Source: CAIYZT01 sp031385445
GTDB taxonomy: Bacteria; Pseudomonadota; Alphaproteobacteria; Rhodobacterales; Rhodobacteraceae
Assembly (NCBI GenBank): GCA_031385445.1
Contig: JANNBM010000051.1
Location: forward strand, 62,001 to 126,000
Direction of reading: 5' to 3'
DNA length: 64,000 nt
Made by a program: the position numbers and the translations under genes. Shown piece after piece: positions 26,377 through 34,479 of this stretch (position 1 is the stretch's first letter; every line of letters begins with the position of its first letter). The notes beneath the pieces were generated by a model that ran no database searches, was not told the DNA's origin, and worked only from the letters and a program-made list of their open reading frames with translations.

Positions 26377-26489
26377 ATACCAATTTCTGTGAAACGCACA
26401 GATTTTTCGAAAAGGGGCTTGTTTTTACCCAAATTTAGGGGCCATTTGAAACTGATGGGCCAAGTGGTCTGGTTGAAAAGATACCAATT
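26377..26489. promoter_or_regulatory. Candidate GntR operators in divergent control region
   Basis: Between the importer operon and the GntR gene, the nonamer ATACCAATT occurs at 26377-26385 and again at 26481-26489. TGGTCTGGTT (26465-26474) lies just before the second copy; TGGTCT matches half of the DasR/NagR-type site TGGTCTAGACCA as I recall it. The region is AT-rich compared with its surroundings. Placement fits autoregulation plus control of the importer operon. Confidence 0.35.
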
Positions 26490-26504
26490 CCAAAGGGTGA
26501 CGGA

Positions 26505-27269
26505 ATGTCCGAGGCTGCCGAAGTCTTGATCTATGCGCCGCAGGCCTGGTATCGCGCCGGGCGCGGTCCACGCTATGAACAGCTTTATCGCTATCTGGCG
26601 GCTGCGATTGCCGCCGGGGATCTGCAAAGCGAAACGCAGCTGCCCCCTGAACGCGAGCTTGCCGATCTGGCCGAGGTCAGCCGCGTGACGGTGCGCAAGG
26701 CGGTGTCGCAGCTGGTCGATGACGGCGTTCTGGACCAAAGGCGCGGCGCGGGCACCTTTGTGCGTGCCCCGCGCGCCAAACTTGAACATTCGCTTTCGGC
26801 GCTTTTGTCGTTCACCGAATACATGCGGCAGCGCGGAAAAAACTCGACCAGCCGGATCCTGCGGCGCGGTGTGTTCTTGCCAAACCCGGACGAGCAGATG
26901 GCGCTGGGCTTGTCCGGCACCGACCGCGTGTCCCGCGTGGACCGGCTTCGCAGCGCCGACGATATCCCGCTTGCGCTCGAATGGTCCAGTCTGCCCCAAG
27001 ACATCCTGCCCGATCCGCAGGCCGTTGAAACCTCGCTTTACGACATTCTGCGCGCGGCAGGCACTGCGCCCAGCCGCGCCGTGCAGCGGATAAGTGCGGT
27101 CAACCTGATCGGCGCCGATGCCCGCCTGCTGAACCTTGCGGATGGAACGGCCGTTTTGCGCATCGACCGGACCGCCTATTTGCCCTCGGGACGGCCAATC
27201 GAGCATACGCGGGGCCTTTACCGGTCCGATATCTATGATTTTATCGCCGAATTGCGGTTGGACAATTGA
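26505..27269 (+). CDS. GntR/HutC-family regulator of amino-sugar genes (NagR/DasR-like)
   Basis: A 254-aa repressor. The winged HTH is in residues about 22-90 (YEQLYRYLAAAIAAGDLQSE, then TQLPPERELADLAEVSRVTV and GAGTFV). The C-terminal UTRA ligand domain contains VSRVDRLRSADDIPLALEWS and ends GLYRSDIYDFIAELRLDN. NagR/DasR-type proteins of this build bind GlcN-6-P or GlcNAc-6-P. The gene diverges from the importer operon and is followed by the GH20 gene after a single base, so it probably controls both directions. Confidence 0.87.
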   Translation: MSEAAEVLIYAPQAWYRAGRGPRYEQLYRYLAAAIAAGDLQSETQLPPERELADLAEVSRVTVRKAVSQLVDDGVLDQRRGAGTFVRAPRAKLEHSLSALLSFTEYMRQRGKNSTSRILRRGVFLPNPDEQMALGLSGTDRVSRVDRLRSADDIPLALEWSSLPQDILPDPQAVETSLYDILRAAGTAPSRAVQRISAVNLIGADARLLNLADGTAVLRIDRTAYLPSGRPIEHTRGLYRSDIYDFIAELRLDN

Positions 27270-27270
27270 C

Positions 27271-29109
27271 ATGGATCTAACCTTCACCTCCCGCATTCAG
27301 GGCACAGAAATTCACTGCGAAATAGGCTCTAATCAGCCAATTTCGGCCCCGACCTTCTGCTTTTCCCTGATGGCGGCGCCAAAGGTGATTTCCGGAGGAA
27401 CGCTGATAAGCCGCACCGCCGGCTTTGCCGAGGTTTTGCTGCCCGATATCGCGGCGGGCACCGCCCACCAGATCGTGCTCGCTTACGAAAACCCTGATTT
27501 TGGGCCCAGAAATCGGGCTTGGCTGCCCTTGGGCTGCTATCTGAAGATCGGGAAAACCTGCTTTGCCCTGCCGCCCGGCACGCCGCTTGGCGTTCTGCCC
27601 GCTCCGCCGCAACGCGCAGAACCCCTGCCGCCGGCCACGCTGCCCCTCATTCCTGCGCCGAAAGAATGGTCCCCGTTGGGCGGTGTTTTGGAATTTGCGA
27701 CCCTGAACAGCATCGATGCGCGGCTGGACGGGGTCGACGCCCTGGCCCAAAGAGCCAACTTTGCGCCGATTAGAGACGTATTTGGCACCGAATTGACGTT
27801 AAGGGACGACCAAACCCTGCCCCCTGAATCCTATCGGCTGACGATCGCTCCGGATGGCATAGCGATCGATTTCCATGACACCGCAGGCCTGCATTATGCC
27901 GCCATAACGCTGCTGACCTTGCGCGAAACCACCGGCGGCCAGCTCCCTTGCGGCGTGATTACCGACAGCGCGCGCTTTGGCTATCGCGGCCAACACCTTG
28001 ACTGCGCGCGCCATTTCTTTGCCGTCCCGACGATCCTGCGCCTGCTTGACCTCATGGCGTTGTTGAAACTGAACCGCTTTCACTGGCACATCGCCGATGA
28101 CGAGGCGTTCCGGCTTCAGGTCAAAACCGCTCCCGCTTTGTGGCAGCAAACCGCGTTTCGGGGCGAGGGGTGCCTGATGCCCGGCGTTTTTGGCGGCGGT
28201 ATCCGGTCTGGCGGCAGCTATTGCGCGGCGGATGTGGCGGCAATTCTCGCCCGCGCCGCCGAATTGCACATTCAGGTTCTGCCGGAGGTCGAGGTTCCCG
28301 CCCACAGCTTTGCCATGATCAAAGCCATCCCCGGCCTGCGCGATCCAGGCGATAATGGCGAAGAACGCTCGGTTCAGGGCTATCTCGATAACATCGTGAA
28401 CCCCGCCATGCCCGCCACCTGGGCCTTGTTAGAGCCGCTTTTGTTGGAAATTGCCGCGATGTTTCCGTTGGGCACCCTGCACCTTGGCTGTGACGAGGCC
28501 CCGCACGGCGCATGGTCCGGTTCGCCCGCTGTGGCGGCGCTGAAACAACGCGAGGGGTTGGACACCAGCGATGACGTGCAGGGCTGGATGATGGCCCGGC
28601 TGGCGGCGATGCTGGTGGCCAAAGGCATCCGCCCGGCCGCCTGGGAGGAGGCGGCGAAGGGCGCGAACGGCGGCATTGGCAACGGTGCGCTGCTGTTTTC
28701 ATGGACGGGTCAGGGACCGGGGATCGAGGCGGCGCGGCGCGGCCATGATGTGGTGATGTGCCCGGCCCAAAACACCTATTTCGATCTGGCCCACACGCCG
28801 GACCCCGGGGATTGGGGCGCGACATGGGCCGGGACCGTGTCATTGGAAAAGACGGTCGGTTGGGACCCGGTCCCCAAAGACGCCGCCGATATCGCCCCGC
28901 GCATTGCCGGGATTCAATCCTGCTTTTGGGGCGAAATCGTCACTGATGACGCCCAAATGGAACCTCTCGTCGCTCCGCGTATCCTCGGTATCGCCACCAA
29001 GGCATGGGAGCCGCGCGGTACAACCTCGGGCCCCACCCTGCGCGCCCTTGCCAATCTTTACGCCCCGCTGTTCGACCGGATGGGATGGCAGCACCACAAT
29101 GGCGCCTGA
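27271..29109 (+). CDS. Beta-N-acetylhexosaminidase, GH20, cytoplasmic
   Basis: A 612-aa GH20 enzyme cleaving terminal GlcNAc (chitobiase-like). An N-terminal beta-rich part (1 to about 110) and a GH20b-like domain (PESYRLTIAPDGIAI) precede the TIM barrel. The barrel has FGYRGQHLDCARHFF, LNRFHWHIADDEAFRLQ, and the catalytic pair D408-E409 in LHLGCDEAP. I chose the ATG at 27271, one base after the GntR stop. No signal peptide is visible, so the substrate must be imported as an oligomer, which fits the ABC importer divergent from it. The released GlcNAc would feed the ROK/BadF kinases, NagA and the SIS enzymes. Confidence 0.9.
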   Translation: MDLTFTSRIQGTEIHCEIGSNQPISAPTFCFSLMAAPKVISGGTLISRTAGFAEVLLPDIAAGTAHQIVLAYENPDFGPRNRAWLPLGCYLKIGKTCFALPPGTPLGVLPAPPQRAEPLPPATLPLIPAPKEWSPLGGVLEFATLNSIDARLDGVDALAQRANFAPIRDVFGTELTLRDDQTLPPESYRLTIAPDGIAIDFHDTAGLHYAAITLLTLRETTGGQLPCGVITDSARFGYRGQHLDCARHFFAVPTILRLLDLMALLKLNRFHWHIADDEAFRLQVKTAPALWQQTAFRGEGCLMPGVFGGGIRSGGSYCAADVAAILARAAELHIQVLPEVEVPAHSFAMIKAIPGLRDPGDNGEERSVQGYLDNIVNPAMPATWALLEPLLLEIAAMFPLGTLHLGCDEAPHGAWSGSPAVAALKQREGLDTSDDVQGWMMARLAAMLVAKGIRPAAWEEAAKGANGGIGNGALLFSWTGQGPGIEAARRGHDVVMCPAQNTYFDLAHTPDPGDWGATWAGTVSLEKTVGWDPVPKDAADIAPRIAGIQSCFWGEIVTDDAQMEPLVAPRILGIATKAWEPRGTTSGPTLRALANLYAPLFDRMGWQHHNGA

Positions 29110-29178
29110 TGTCGGTTTCAGGCTGGCCCCACCCCCCCTCTCCCCCTAACCTGCATTCACTTTGGCCATATACCCCAC

Positions 29179-29213
29179 GGGGGTTCGGGGGGGTGCGAAA
29201 CCCCCGAATCCCC
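29179..29213. terminator. GC-rich hairpin after GH20 gene
   Basis: GGGGGTTCGGGGG (29179-29191) pairs with CCCCCGAATCCCC (29201-29213) over 13 positions with one G-T pair. It lies 22 bp before the next ATG (29235). No T run; likely an attenuator, or a repeat arm separating expression of the hexosaminidase and flavoprotein genes. Confidence 0.45.
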
Positions 29214-29234
29214 GGTATCCGCAGGACCGCCCGC

Positions 29235-31268
29235 ATGTCAAAAGACCCCCTTCTGCAACCCTACCAGCTGAAACACCTGACCCTGCGCAACCGGATCATG
29301 ACCACCAGCCACGAGCCGGCCTATCCCGAAGACGGCATGCCGAAGGACCGCTATCGGCTTTATCATCTGGAGCGCGCCAAGGCGGGCGTTGCCCTGACCA
29401 TGACGGCGGGCTCGGCGGCGGTATCAAAAGACAGCCCGCCGGTGTTCAACAACATCCTCGCTTACAAGGACGAGGTTGTGCCGTGGATGAAACGCCTTAC
29501 CGACGATTGCCACGACGCGGGGGCGGCGGTGATGATTCAGCTGACCCATCTGGGGCGGCGCACGCGGTGGGACAAGGGCGACTGGCTGCCGGTGGTGGCG
29601 GCAGGCCCCGCACGCGAACCCTCGCACCGCGCCTTTCCCAAGGTGGCCGAAGACTGGGACATTTCGCGGATCATCACTGATTATGCCGACGCCGCCGAGC
29701 GGATGCAGGCCGCCGGCTTGGACGGGGTGGAATTCGAATGCTACGGCCATCTGATGGATCAGTTCCTGTCGCCCTTTACCAATGCTTTGCCCCCGCCCTA
29801 TGGCGGCACTTTGGAAAACCGCGCGCGATTCGCGATGGAGGTGCTGGCCGCCTGCCGCAAACGGGTTGGCGCGGGTTTTCTTCTGGGCGTGCGTTATACC
29901 GCAGATGAGGTTGAACCGGGCGGCATCGACGCGGCAGAGGGCATCGCGATTGGCAAGATGTTCCGCTCATCCGGGCTGGTCGACTTTCTGAACATCATCC
30001 GGGGCCGCATCTTTACCGATGCCGCAATGACCGATGTGATCCCGATTCACGGTATGAAATCCGCCCCGCATCTTGATTTCGCGGGCCGCGTGCGGGCCGA
30101 GGTTGGCCTGCCCACCTTTCACGCCGCGCGCATCCCCGATGTGGCAACGGCGCGGCATGCAGTGGCGACGGGGCAGCTGGATATGGTCGGCATGACCCGC
30201 GCCCACATGGCCGACCCCCATATCGTGCGAAAAATCATCGAGGGGCGCGAAGCGGATATCCGGCCCTGCGTTGGCGCGACCTATTGTCTGGACCGGATCT
30301 ATCAGGGGGGGATGGCGCTTTGTATCCACAACCCTTCAACCGGGCGCGAGGCGGAGATGCCGCATGAAATCGTGGCGGCGCCCGAGCAAAAGCGCGTCGT
30401 TGTGGTGGGCGCGGGGCCGGGCGGGCTGGAGGCGGCTCGGGTGGCGGCCGAGCGGGGCCACCGCGTGACGGTGCTGGAGGCGGCGGCGGGGCCGGGCGGG
30501 CAGGTGGCTTTGCTCGCGCGGACCAAGCGGCGGGCCGAGATGATCGGCATCATCGACTGGCGGATGGCGCAATGCGCGGCGCTGGGGGTGGAGTTTCGGT
30601 TCAACACCTGGGCCGAGACGGCGGATGTGTTGGCCCTGTTGCCCGATGTGGTGATCGTGGCGACGGGCGGGCTGCCGGAAAAGGACATCCTGCGCTTTGG
30701 CAACGATCTGACGGTGTCCGCCTGGGATATCCTGTCGGGCGATGTGAAACCGGGAAGCAACGTGCTTCTTTACGACGATGCGGGCGATCACACCGCGATG
30801 CAGGCGGCGCAGATGCTGGCCGAGGCGGGGGCGTCGGTGGAGGTGATGACGCCCGACCGCACCTTCGCCCCCGAAGTGATGGCGATGAATCTTGTGCCTT
30901 ATATGCGCGCTTTGCAGGACAAGAATGTGACCTTTACCGTCACCTACCGGCTATCCGGGGTGGAGCGGGAGGGCAACCGGATCAAGGCGACGATCGATTC
31001 CGACTATATGAGCCTCGGCAAGGTCGCGCATTACGATCAGGTCGTGGTCAACCACGGCACCCAGCCGATTTCGGAGCTGTATTTCGCGCTGAAACCGCTG
31101 TCGGCCAATCTTGGCGCGGTCGATTACGACGCGCTGATCGAGGGGCGGGCGCAGGGGATGGCGGGGGGGCCGGAGGGGTTTAAGCTGTTCCGGATCGGCG
31201 ACGCGGTCGAGGCCCGGAACATCCACGCCGCGATTTACGACGCGATGAGGCTCGGGGCGGCGATGTGA
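29235..31268 (+). CDS. TMADH-like flavoprotein, probable N-methylproline/dimethylglycine demethylase
   Basis: A 677-aa protein with an N-terminal Old-Yellow-Enzyme barrel binding FMN (LLQPYQLKHLTLRNRIMTTS, QLTHLGRRTRW, GRVRAEVGLPTFHAARIPD). C-terminal FAD- and NAD-binding domains follow (VVVVGAGPGGLEAARVAAER). The opening and SHEPAYPEDGMPKDRYRLYH are typical of the N-methylproline demethylase/DgcA branch, not of true TMA dehydrogenase. The Fe-S region reads CVGATYC...C: C345, C351 and C363 are present, but the second ligand position is A348. Its substrate is probably an N-methylated proline or glycine. Located oddly among amino-sugar genes, 125 bp after GH20. Confidence 0.8.
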   Translation: MSKDPLLQPYQLKHLTLRNRIMTTSHEPAYPEDGMPKDRYRLYHLERAKAGVALTMTAGSAAVSKDSPPVFNNILAYKDEVVPWMKRLTDDCHDAGAAVMIQLTHLGRRTRWDKGDWLPVVAAGPAREPSHRAFPKVAEDWDISRIITDYADAAERMQAAGLDGVEFECYGHLMDQFLSPFTNALPPPYGGTLENRARFAMEVLAACRKRVGAGFLLGVRYTADEVEPGGIDAAEGIAIGKMFRSSGLVDFLNIIRGRIFTDAAMTDVIPIHGMKSAPHLDFAGRVRAEVGLPTFHAARIPDVATARHAVATGQLDMVGMTRAHMADPHIVRKIIEGREADIRPCVGATYCLDRIYQGGMALCIHNPSTGREAEMPHEIVAAPEQKRVVVVGAGPGGLEAARVAAERGHRVTVLEAAAGPGGQVALLARTKRRAEMIGIIDWRMAQCAALGVEFRFNTWAETADVLALLPDVVIVATGGLPEKDILRFGNDLTVSAWDILSGDVKPGSNVLLYDDAGDHTAMQAAQMLAEAGASVEVMTPDRTFAPEVMAMNLVPYMRALQDKNVTFTVTYRLSGVEREGNRIKATIDSDYMSLGKVAHYDQVVVNHGTQPISELYFALKPLSANLGAVDYDALIEGRAQGMAGGPEGFKLFRIGDAVEARNIHAAIYDAMRLGAAM

Positions 31269-31285
31269 CTTGGGGAGCCAGGCAC

Positions 31286-31558
31286 GGTGCGTGAGATCAC
31301 GCACCCTACCGAGAGCGGCGGTGTTTTGCGGATTTTGAGGGGTTTGGGGCGGGAGGCGGGTTATCGGTCGACCACTGGCGCGCGAGGGATTTTAGGGGCG
31401 GGCGGTGCGTGGGATCACGCACCCTACCGAGGGCGGCGGTGTTTTGCGGATTTTGGGGGGTTTGGGGCGGGAGGCGGGTTATCGGTCGACCTTTGGCGCG
31501 CGAGGGATTTTAGGGGCGGGCGGTGCGTGAGATCACGCACCCTACCGAGAGCGGCGGC
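31286..31558. repeat. 118-bp tandem repeat, 2.3 copies
   Basis: Unit 1 31286-31403, unit 2 31404-31521, partial unit 3 31522-31558. Each unit opens with the inverted repeat GGTGCGTG-AGAT-CACGCACC followed by CTACCGAGAGCGGCGG. Unit 2 differs by a few substitutions (GGGATCACG for GAGATCACG, GAGGGCGG for GAGAGCGG, CCTTTGG for CCACTGG). The palindromic head resembles REP-type elements common in many proteobacteria. It fills most of the gap between two convergent genes. Confidence 0.9.
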
Positions 31559-31610
31559 TGTCAAGCCGTGCTTGTCCCTGAACACGTCTCTCAAACCGGC
31601 ATCAGCCCCC

Positions 31611-32876
31611 TCAGCCCCTGCACGCAAAGCTGTAGGGCGCGAGGGAGGTGCGGATGGCGGCGAGCAGAAGGCCGCGCGCGTCGGTGGGGCCACCCAGAAC
31701 GCGGGGCAGGTATTGGCTGATCACAGGGTCGGGGATGGCCCGGCCCTGCAGCGCCGCCATCAGGGTTTGCACGGCCGCCTGCGCCTCGGGCCGGTTCCAG
31801 TAGTACCGGATCCGGTCGGAATAGCCGAAATGGCGCTGCATGTGTTGATCGGTGCTGGCGCCATGGCAGTAGGCGGCCCAATCGGCGGGATGGGCCTGCA
31901 TCAGGGCCTCCATCGCGCGGGGCAGTGACTGGGCCGCGTAGCCGGGGGCGATCTGACCCGCGATCAGATCGAGGCTGTACAAAGCCTCGCGCAGTGCAAA
32001 GGTCAGGCCGGGGCCGACCTTGAGGATGGCAAAACCGCCCTGAACAAGCGCGCGCAGGGCGGCCGCACTTTGGTAATCGGTTGAATGCGCTTCATAAACG
32101 GCGTTCAGGCCAGGGCGGGCGCGGATCAGCTTATCCGCCGCTGCGGGGGCATAGGCGATGACGTTGTCCTGCCCAAACTCGACACCCGGCTGCACGACCA
32201 GCCCGACCACCCGCGCAAAGGCCGATTGCAGGCCAAGGGCGGCGAAGGCGGCGGCATGGATCGCCATGGTCTGCGATGCGTCGGTGGGCGTGGTGAGGGT
32301 GAGGCTGTCCAGATGCTCGGCCGCGCCGCCGGGCACGGGAACTTCGGTGCCGATGATATAGGCGGGGGCGGGATGGCCTGCAGCTTTGGCGCCCGCCTCG
32401 GCGGCTTGCGCCAGCTGCGCCGCGCGCTGGGCCATGGTGGCGGCGGCGAGCGGAACCGGATCATCGGCGCAGGACATCGACGCGTCCAGATGGATCTTGC
32501 CAAACCCCGCCGCCGCGTAGGCGTGGGTCATCGCGATCGCTTTGGCCATGGCCGCCGCAGCCGGGCCTTTGCGCCACGGGTTCGGGCCAAGGTGATCGCC
32601 GCCGAACAGGATATGATCAGCAGGAAAGTGCAGCCCGGCGGCGATGCCCAGCACAAAAGCGCGGAAATCTTCGGGGGTCATACCGGTATAGCCGCCGTCT
32701 TGGTTGACCTGATTGCAGGTCGCTTCGATGCAGGCGATCTGGCCGGTGGCGGCGGCCTCCATCAGGGCCGCTTCGATCACCAAAGGATGGGCGGAACAGA
32801 CCGAGGTGACGCCGCGCGTTTTGCCCGCGGCGTGGTCTTGCAGCAGCGAGGTCAGGGCATTCAAAGCTTTGGTCAT
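31611..32876 (-). CDS. kbaZ: D-tagatose-bisphosphate aldolase class II accessory subunit (KbaZ/GatZ)
   Basis: A 421-aa protein of the KbaZ/GatZ family: GVTSVCSAHPLVIEAAL near the N-terminus, IEATCNQVNQDGGYTGMTP, ILFGGDHLGPNPW, KIHLDASMSC, and YEAHSTDYQ with KVGPGLTFALREALYSL. The family is described as the non-catalytic partner of the KbaY/GatY aldolase, but it keeps many conserved polar residues. No KbaY/GatY gene is in the window. The ATG at 32876 overlaps the stop of the upstream BadF-type kinase by 4 nt, so the two form an operon and probably act on the same amino-sugar or tagatose-phosphate route. Confidence 0.85.
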   Translation of the reverse strand: MTKALNALTSLLQDHAAGKTRGVTSVCSAHPLVIEAALMEAAATGQIACIEATCNQVNQDGGYTGMTPEDFRAFVLGIAAGLHFPADHILFGGDHLGPNPWRKGPAAAAMAKAIAMTHAYAAAGFGKIHLDASMSCADDPVPLAAATMAQRAAQLAQAAEAGAKAAGHPAPAYIIGTEVPVPGGAAEHLDSLTLTTPTDASQTMAIHAAAFAALGLQSAFARVVGLVVQPGVEFGQDNVIAYAPAAADKLIRARPGLNAVYEAHSTDYQSAAALRALVQGGFAILKVGPGLTFALREALYSLDLIAGQIAPGYAAQSLPRAMEALMQAHPADWAAYCHGASTDQHMQRHFGYSDRIRYYWNRPEAQAAVQTLMAALQGRAIPDPVISQYLPRVLGGPTDARGLLLAAIRTSLAPYSFACRG

Positions 32877-33808
32877 GCGAGATCCTTCAAGGTGGCGCGC
32901 CACGCGGGCGTGTCCGGCCAGCCCGCGTTTTGCGCGGCGAGAATGAGGCCGCCTGCAAGCGCGGAACAGGCAGCGGGAAGCGGGGCGGCGCCGATAAACG
33001 TGGTCAAGGCGGATTTGAGGGTGCGGCTTTGGAAGCAGGAACCGGCATGGGACCAAGGCGCCGTGGTTGGCAGACCGGCGCGGCGGGCGGAGGTGGCGGC
33101 CTGCGCATGCAATTCGGCGGCGGCGGCGTGAAGGACGGTTTGCGCGCTCGATTGCCCCGCCTCGGCCATCGCATCCACATGCTGCGCAAGGCCCGCGATG
33201 GCCGCGCGCGGATGCAGGTGGGACAGGGCCCAGCCCATCAGGGCAAAGGGGCCGTCTGATGGCGTGCAGCCAAGACGCTGCGCCAGATCGGCCGCAAAGC
33301 CGGTGTCGGGGATGCGCCCGTCAACCATCTGACTGGCGACAGACAGGGCGCTGCGGCCAATCCAGAACGCGCTGCCTTCGTCACCAATACCATCGCCCCA
33401 ACCGCCAACGCGAACCTGCCCAAGCGGTCCGCGTGCCATGGCCATTGACCCCGTGCCCGCCAGCACCAAAACCCCGTGCCCATCGGGAAACGCGCCTTGA
33501 TAGGCGAGGGCAACGTCGTTCAAAATGGTGGCTTTGGGACATATTTCGCGCAGGGTTACGGCGATTTCGGCGTCCAGCCGGGGAACCTCGCCATAACCGG
33601 GAACGGCGAGTGTTATGTGCTGCGGTACGGCAGGTATTGCGGCAAGCGCGGCGCGGATGGGGCCAAGCCAATCACCGCCATCCTGCGGATTGCAGCCTGC
33701 ATTGACCCGGTGGCGACCGCAATTGCCGAAACGGTCGGCCCAAAGCACCTCGGTCTTGGTGCCGCCGCCGTCCAGACAAGCGACAAACTCAGCCATGGTT
33801 TGCATCAC
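32873..33808 (-). CDS. BadF/BadG-family kinase, N-acetylglucosamine kinase-like
   Basis: A 311-aa ATPase of the actin-like fold. ACLDGGGTKTEVLWAD (residues 9-24) is phosphate loop 1, LNDVALAYQGAF follows, and VLVLAGTGSMAMARGPLGQ is phosphate loop 2. GGWGDGIGDEGSAFWIGRSA is typical of eukaryotic-like GlcNAc kinases. It is coupled to kbaZ by a 4-nt overlap. It is the second sugar kinase of the block; the ROK kinase at 17964-18893 is unrelated in sequence. Confidence 0.83.
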   Translation of the reverse strand: MMQTMAEFVACLDGGGTKTEVLWADRFGNCGRHRVNAGCNPQDGGDWLGPIRAALAAIPAVPQHITLAVPGYGEVPRLDAEIAVTLREICPKATILNDVALAYQGAFPDGHGVLVLAGTGSMAMARGPLGQVRVGGWGDGIGDEGSAFWIGRSALSVASQMVDGRIPDTGFAADLAQRLGCTPSDGPFALMGWALSHLHPRAAIAGLAQHVDAMAEAGQSSAQTVLHAAAAELHAQAATSARRAGLPTTAPWSHAGSCFQSRTLKSALTTFIGAAPLPAACSALAGGLILAAQNAGWPDTPAWRATLKDLA

Positions 33809-33957
33809 ATCCCAAAAGGGCGGTCAACGAAAAGGCGGACATGCAGGGATCCTCAAGTGACGCGATCCGGGTATGGGCCGAAAAAAGAACACAATCAAGC
33901 AAGATTTTGATTTTTTGTGATCAGTTGCCGCCGCCCGATTCGATCATAACCGGGCTT

Positions 33958-34479
33958 TCAGCTTTTCATCGAAACCGCACGCCGATAGCCGCGTTGCCCA
34001 TAAAGCAGCGCTGCGGGGTCATCCGACAGATGCACCTTCGTGACCTTGCCGACGATGATGTAATGCGTTTCCCACAGCACGGCCGTGCCAAGATCACATT
34101 CAAAACTTGCGGTCGCCCCGGTCAGAACTGGTTGGCCATTCACGCCCGCCGTCCAACCGATCTGATCAAACCGCTCGGCGCCATCAATGTTCTGGCGCCC
34201 CGAAAACAGATCAGACGCGCCCTGTTGGTCTTCGTGCAGAAGGTTGGCGCAAAATTTGCGGTTGGCAAGCAGAATCGCCGCTGATTTGCTGCGAAGGTGG
34301 ACGCAGAACAGCAGCGACGGTTCGGTGCCATCCGCAGAAACCGAGGTCATGGAGGACACGGTGACGCCGGTGATGCCGGCATCGCCGCTGGTCGTGATGA
34401 CCGAAACGAAGGTCGCGGCGCGCGCCATGCCTTCGACAAACTGGCTGCGCAGGTCAGGGGTGGCGGTCATGCCTGTCAT
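33958..34479 (-). CDS. Flavin reductase-like FMN-binding protein
   Basis: A 173-aa protein of the flavin reductase domain family (HpaC/NtaB-like): TFVSVITTSGDAGITGVTVSSM near residue 25, SLLFCVHLRSKSA, FCANLLHEDQQ, and a final GQRGYRRAV. Such proteins reduce FMN or FAD with NAD(P)H for a partner monooxygenase. It is last in the six-gene operon, overlapping the glutamine-synthetase-like gene by 4 nt. The acyl-CoA-dehydrogenase-like flavoprotein three genes upstream is the probable partner. Confidence 0.87.
   Translation of the reverse strand: MTGMTATPDLRSQFVEGMARAATFVSVITTSGDAGITGVTVSSMTSVSADGTEPSLLFCVHLRSKSAAILLANRKFCANLLHEDQQGASDLFSGRQNIDGAERFDQIGWTAGVNGQPVLTGATASFECDLGTAVLWETHYIIVGKVTKVHLSDDPAALLYGQRGYRRAVSMKS

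Noticed and set aside
31286..31558. CRISPR-like array
   Set aside because: The 118-bp units are contiguous without unique spacers and no cas genes are present.
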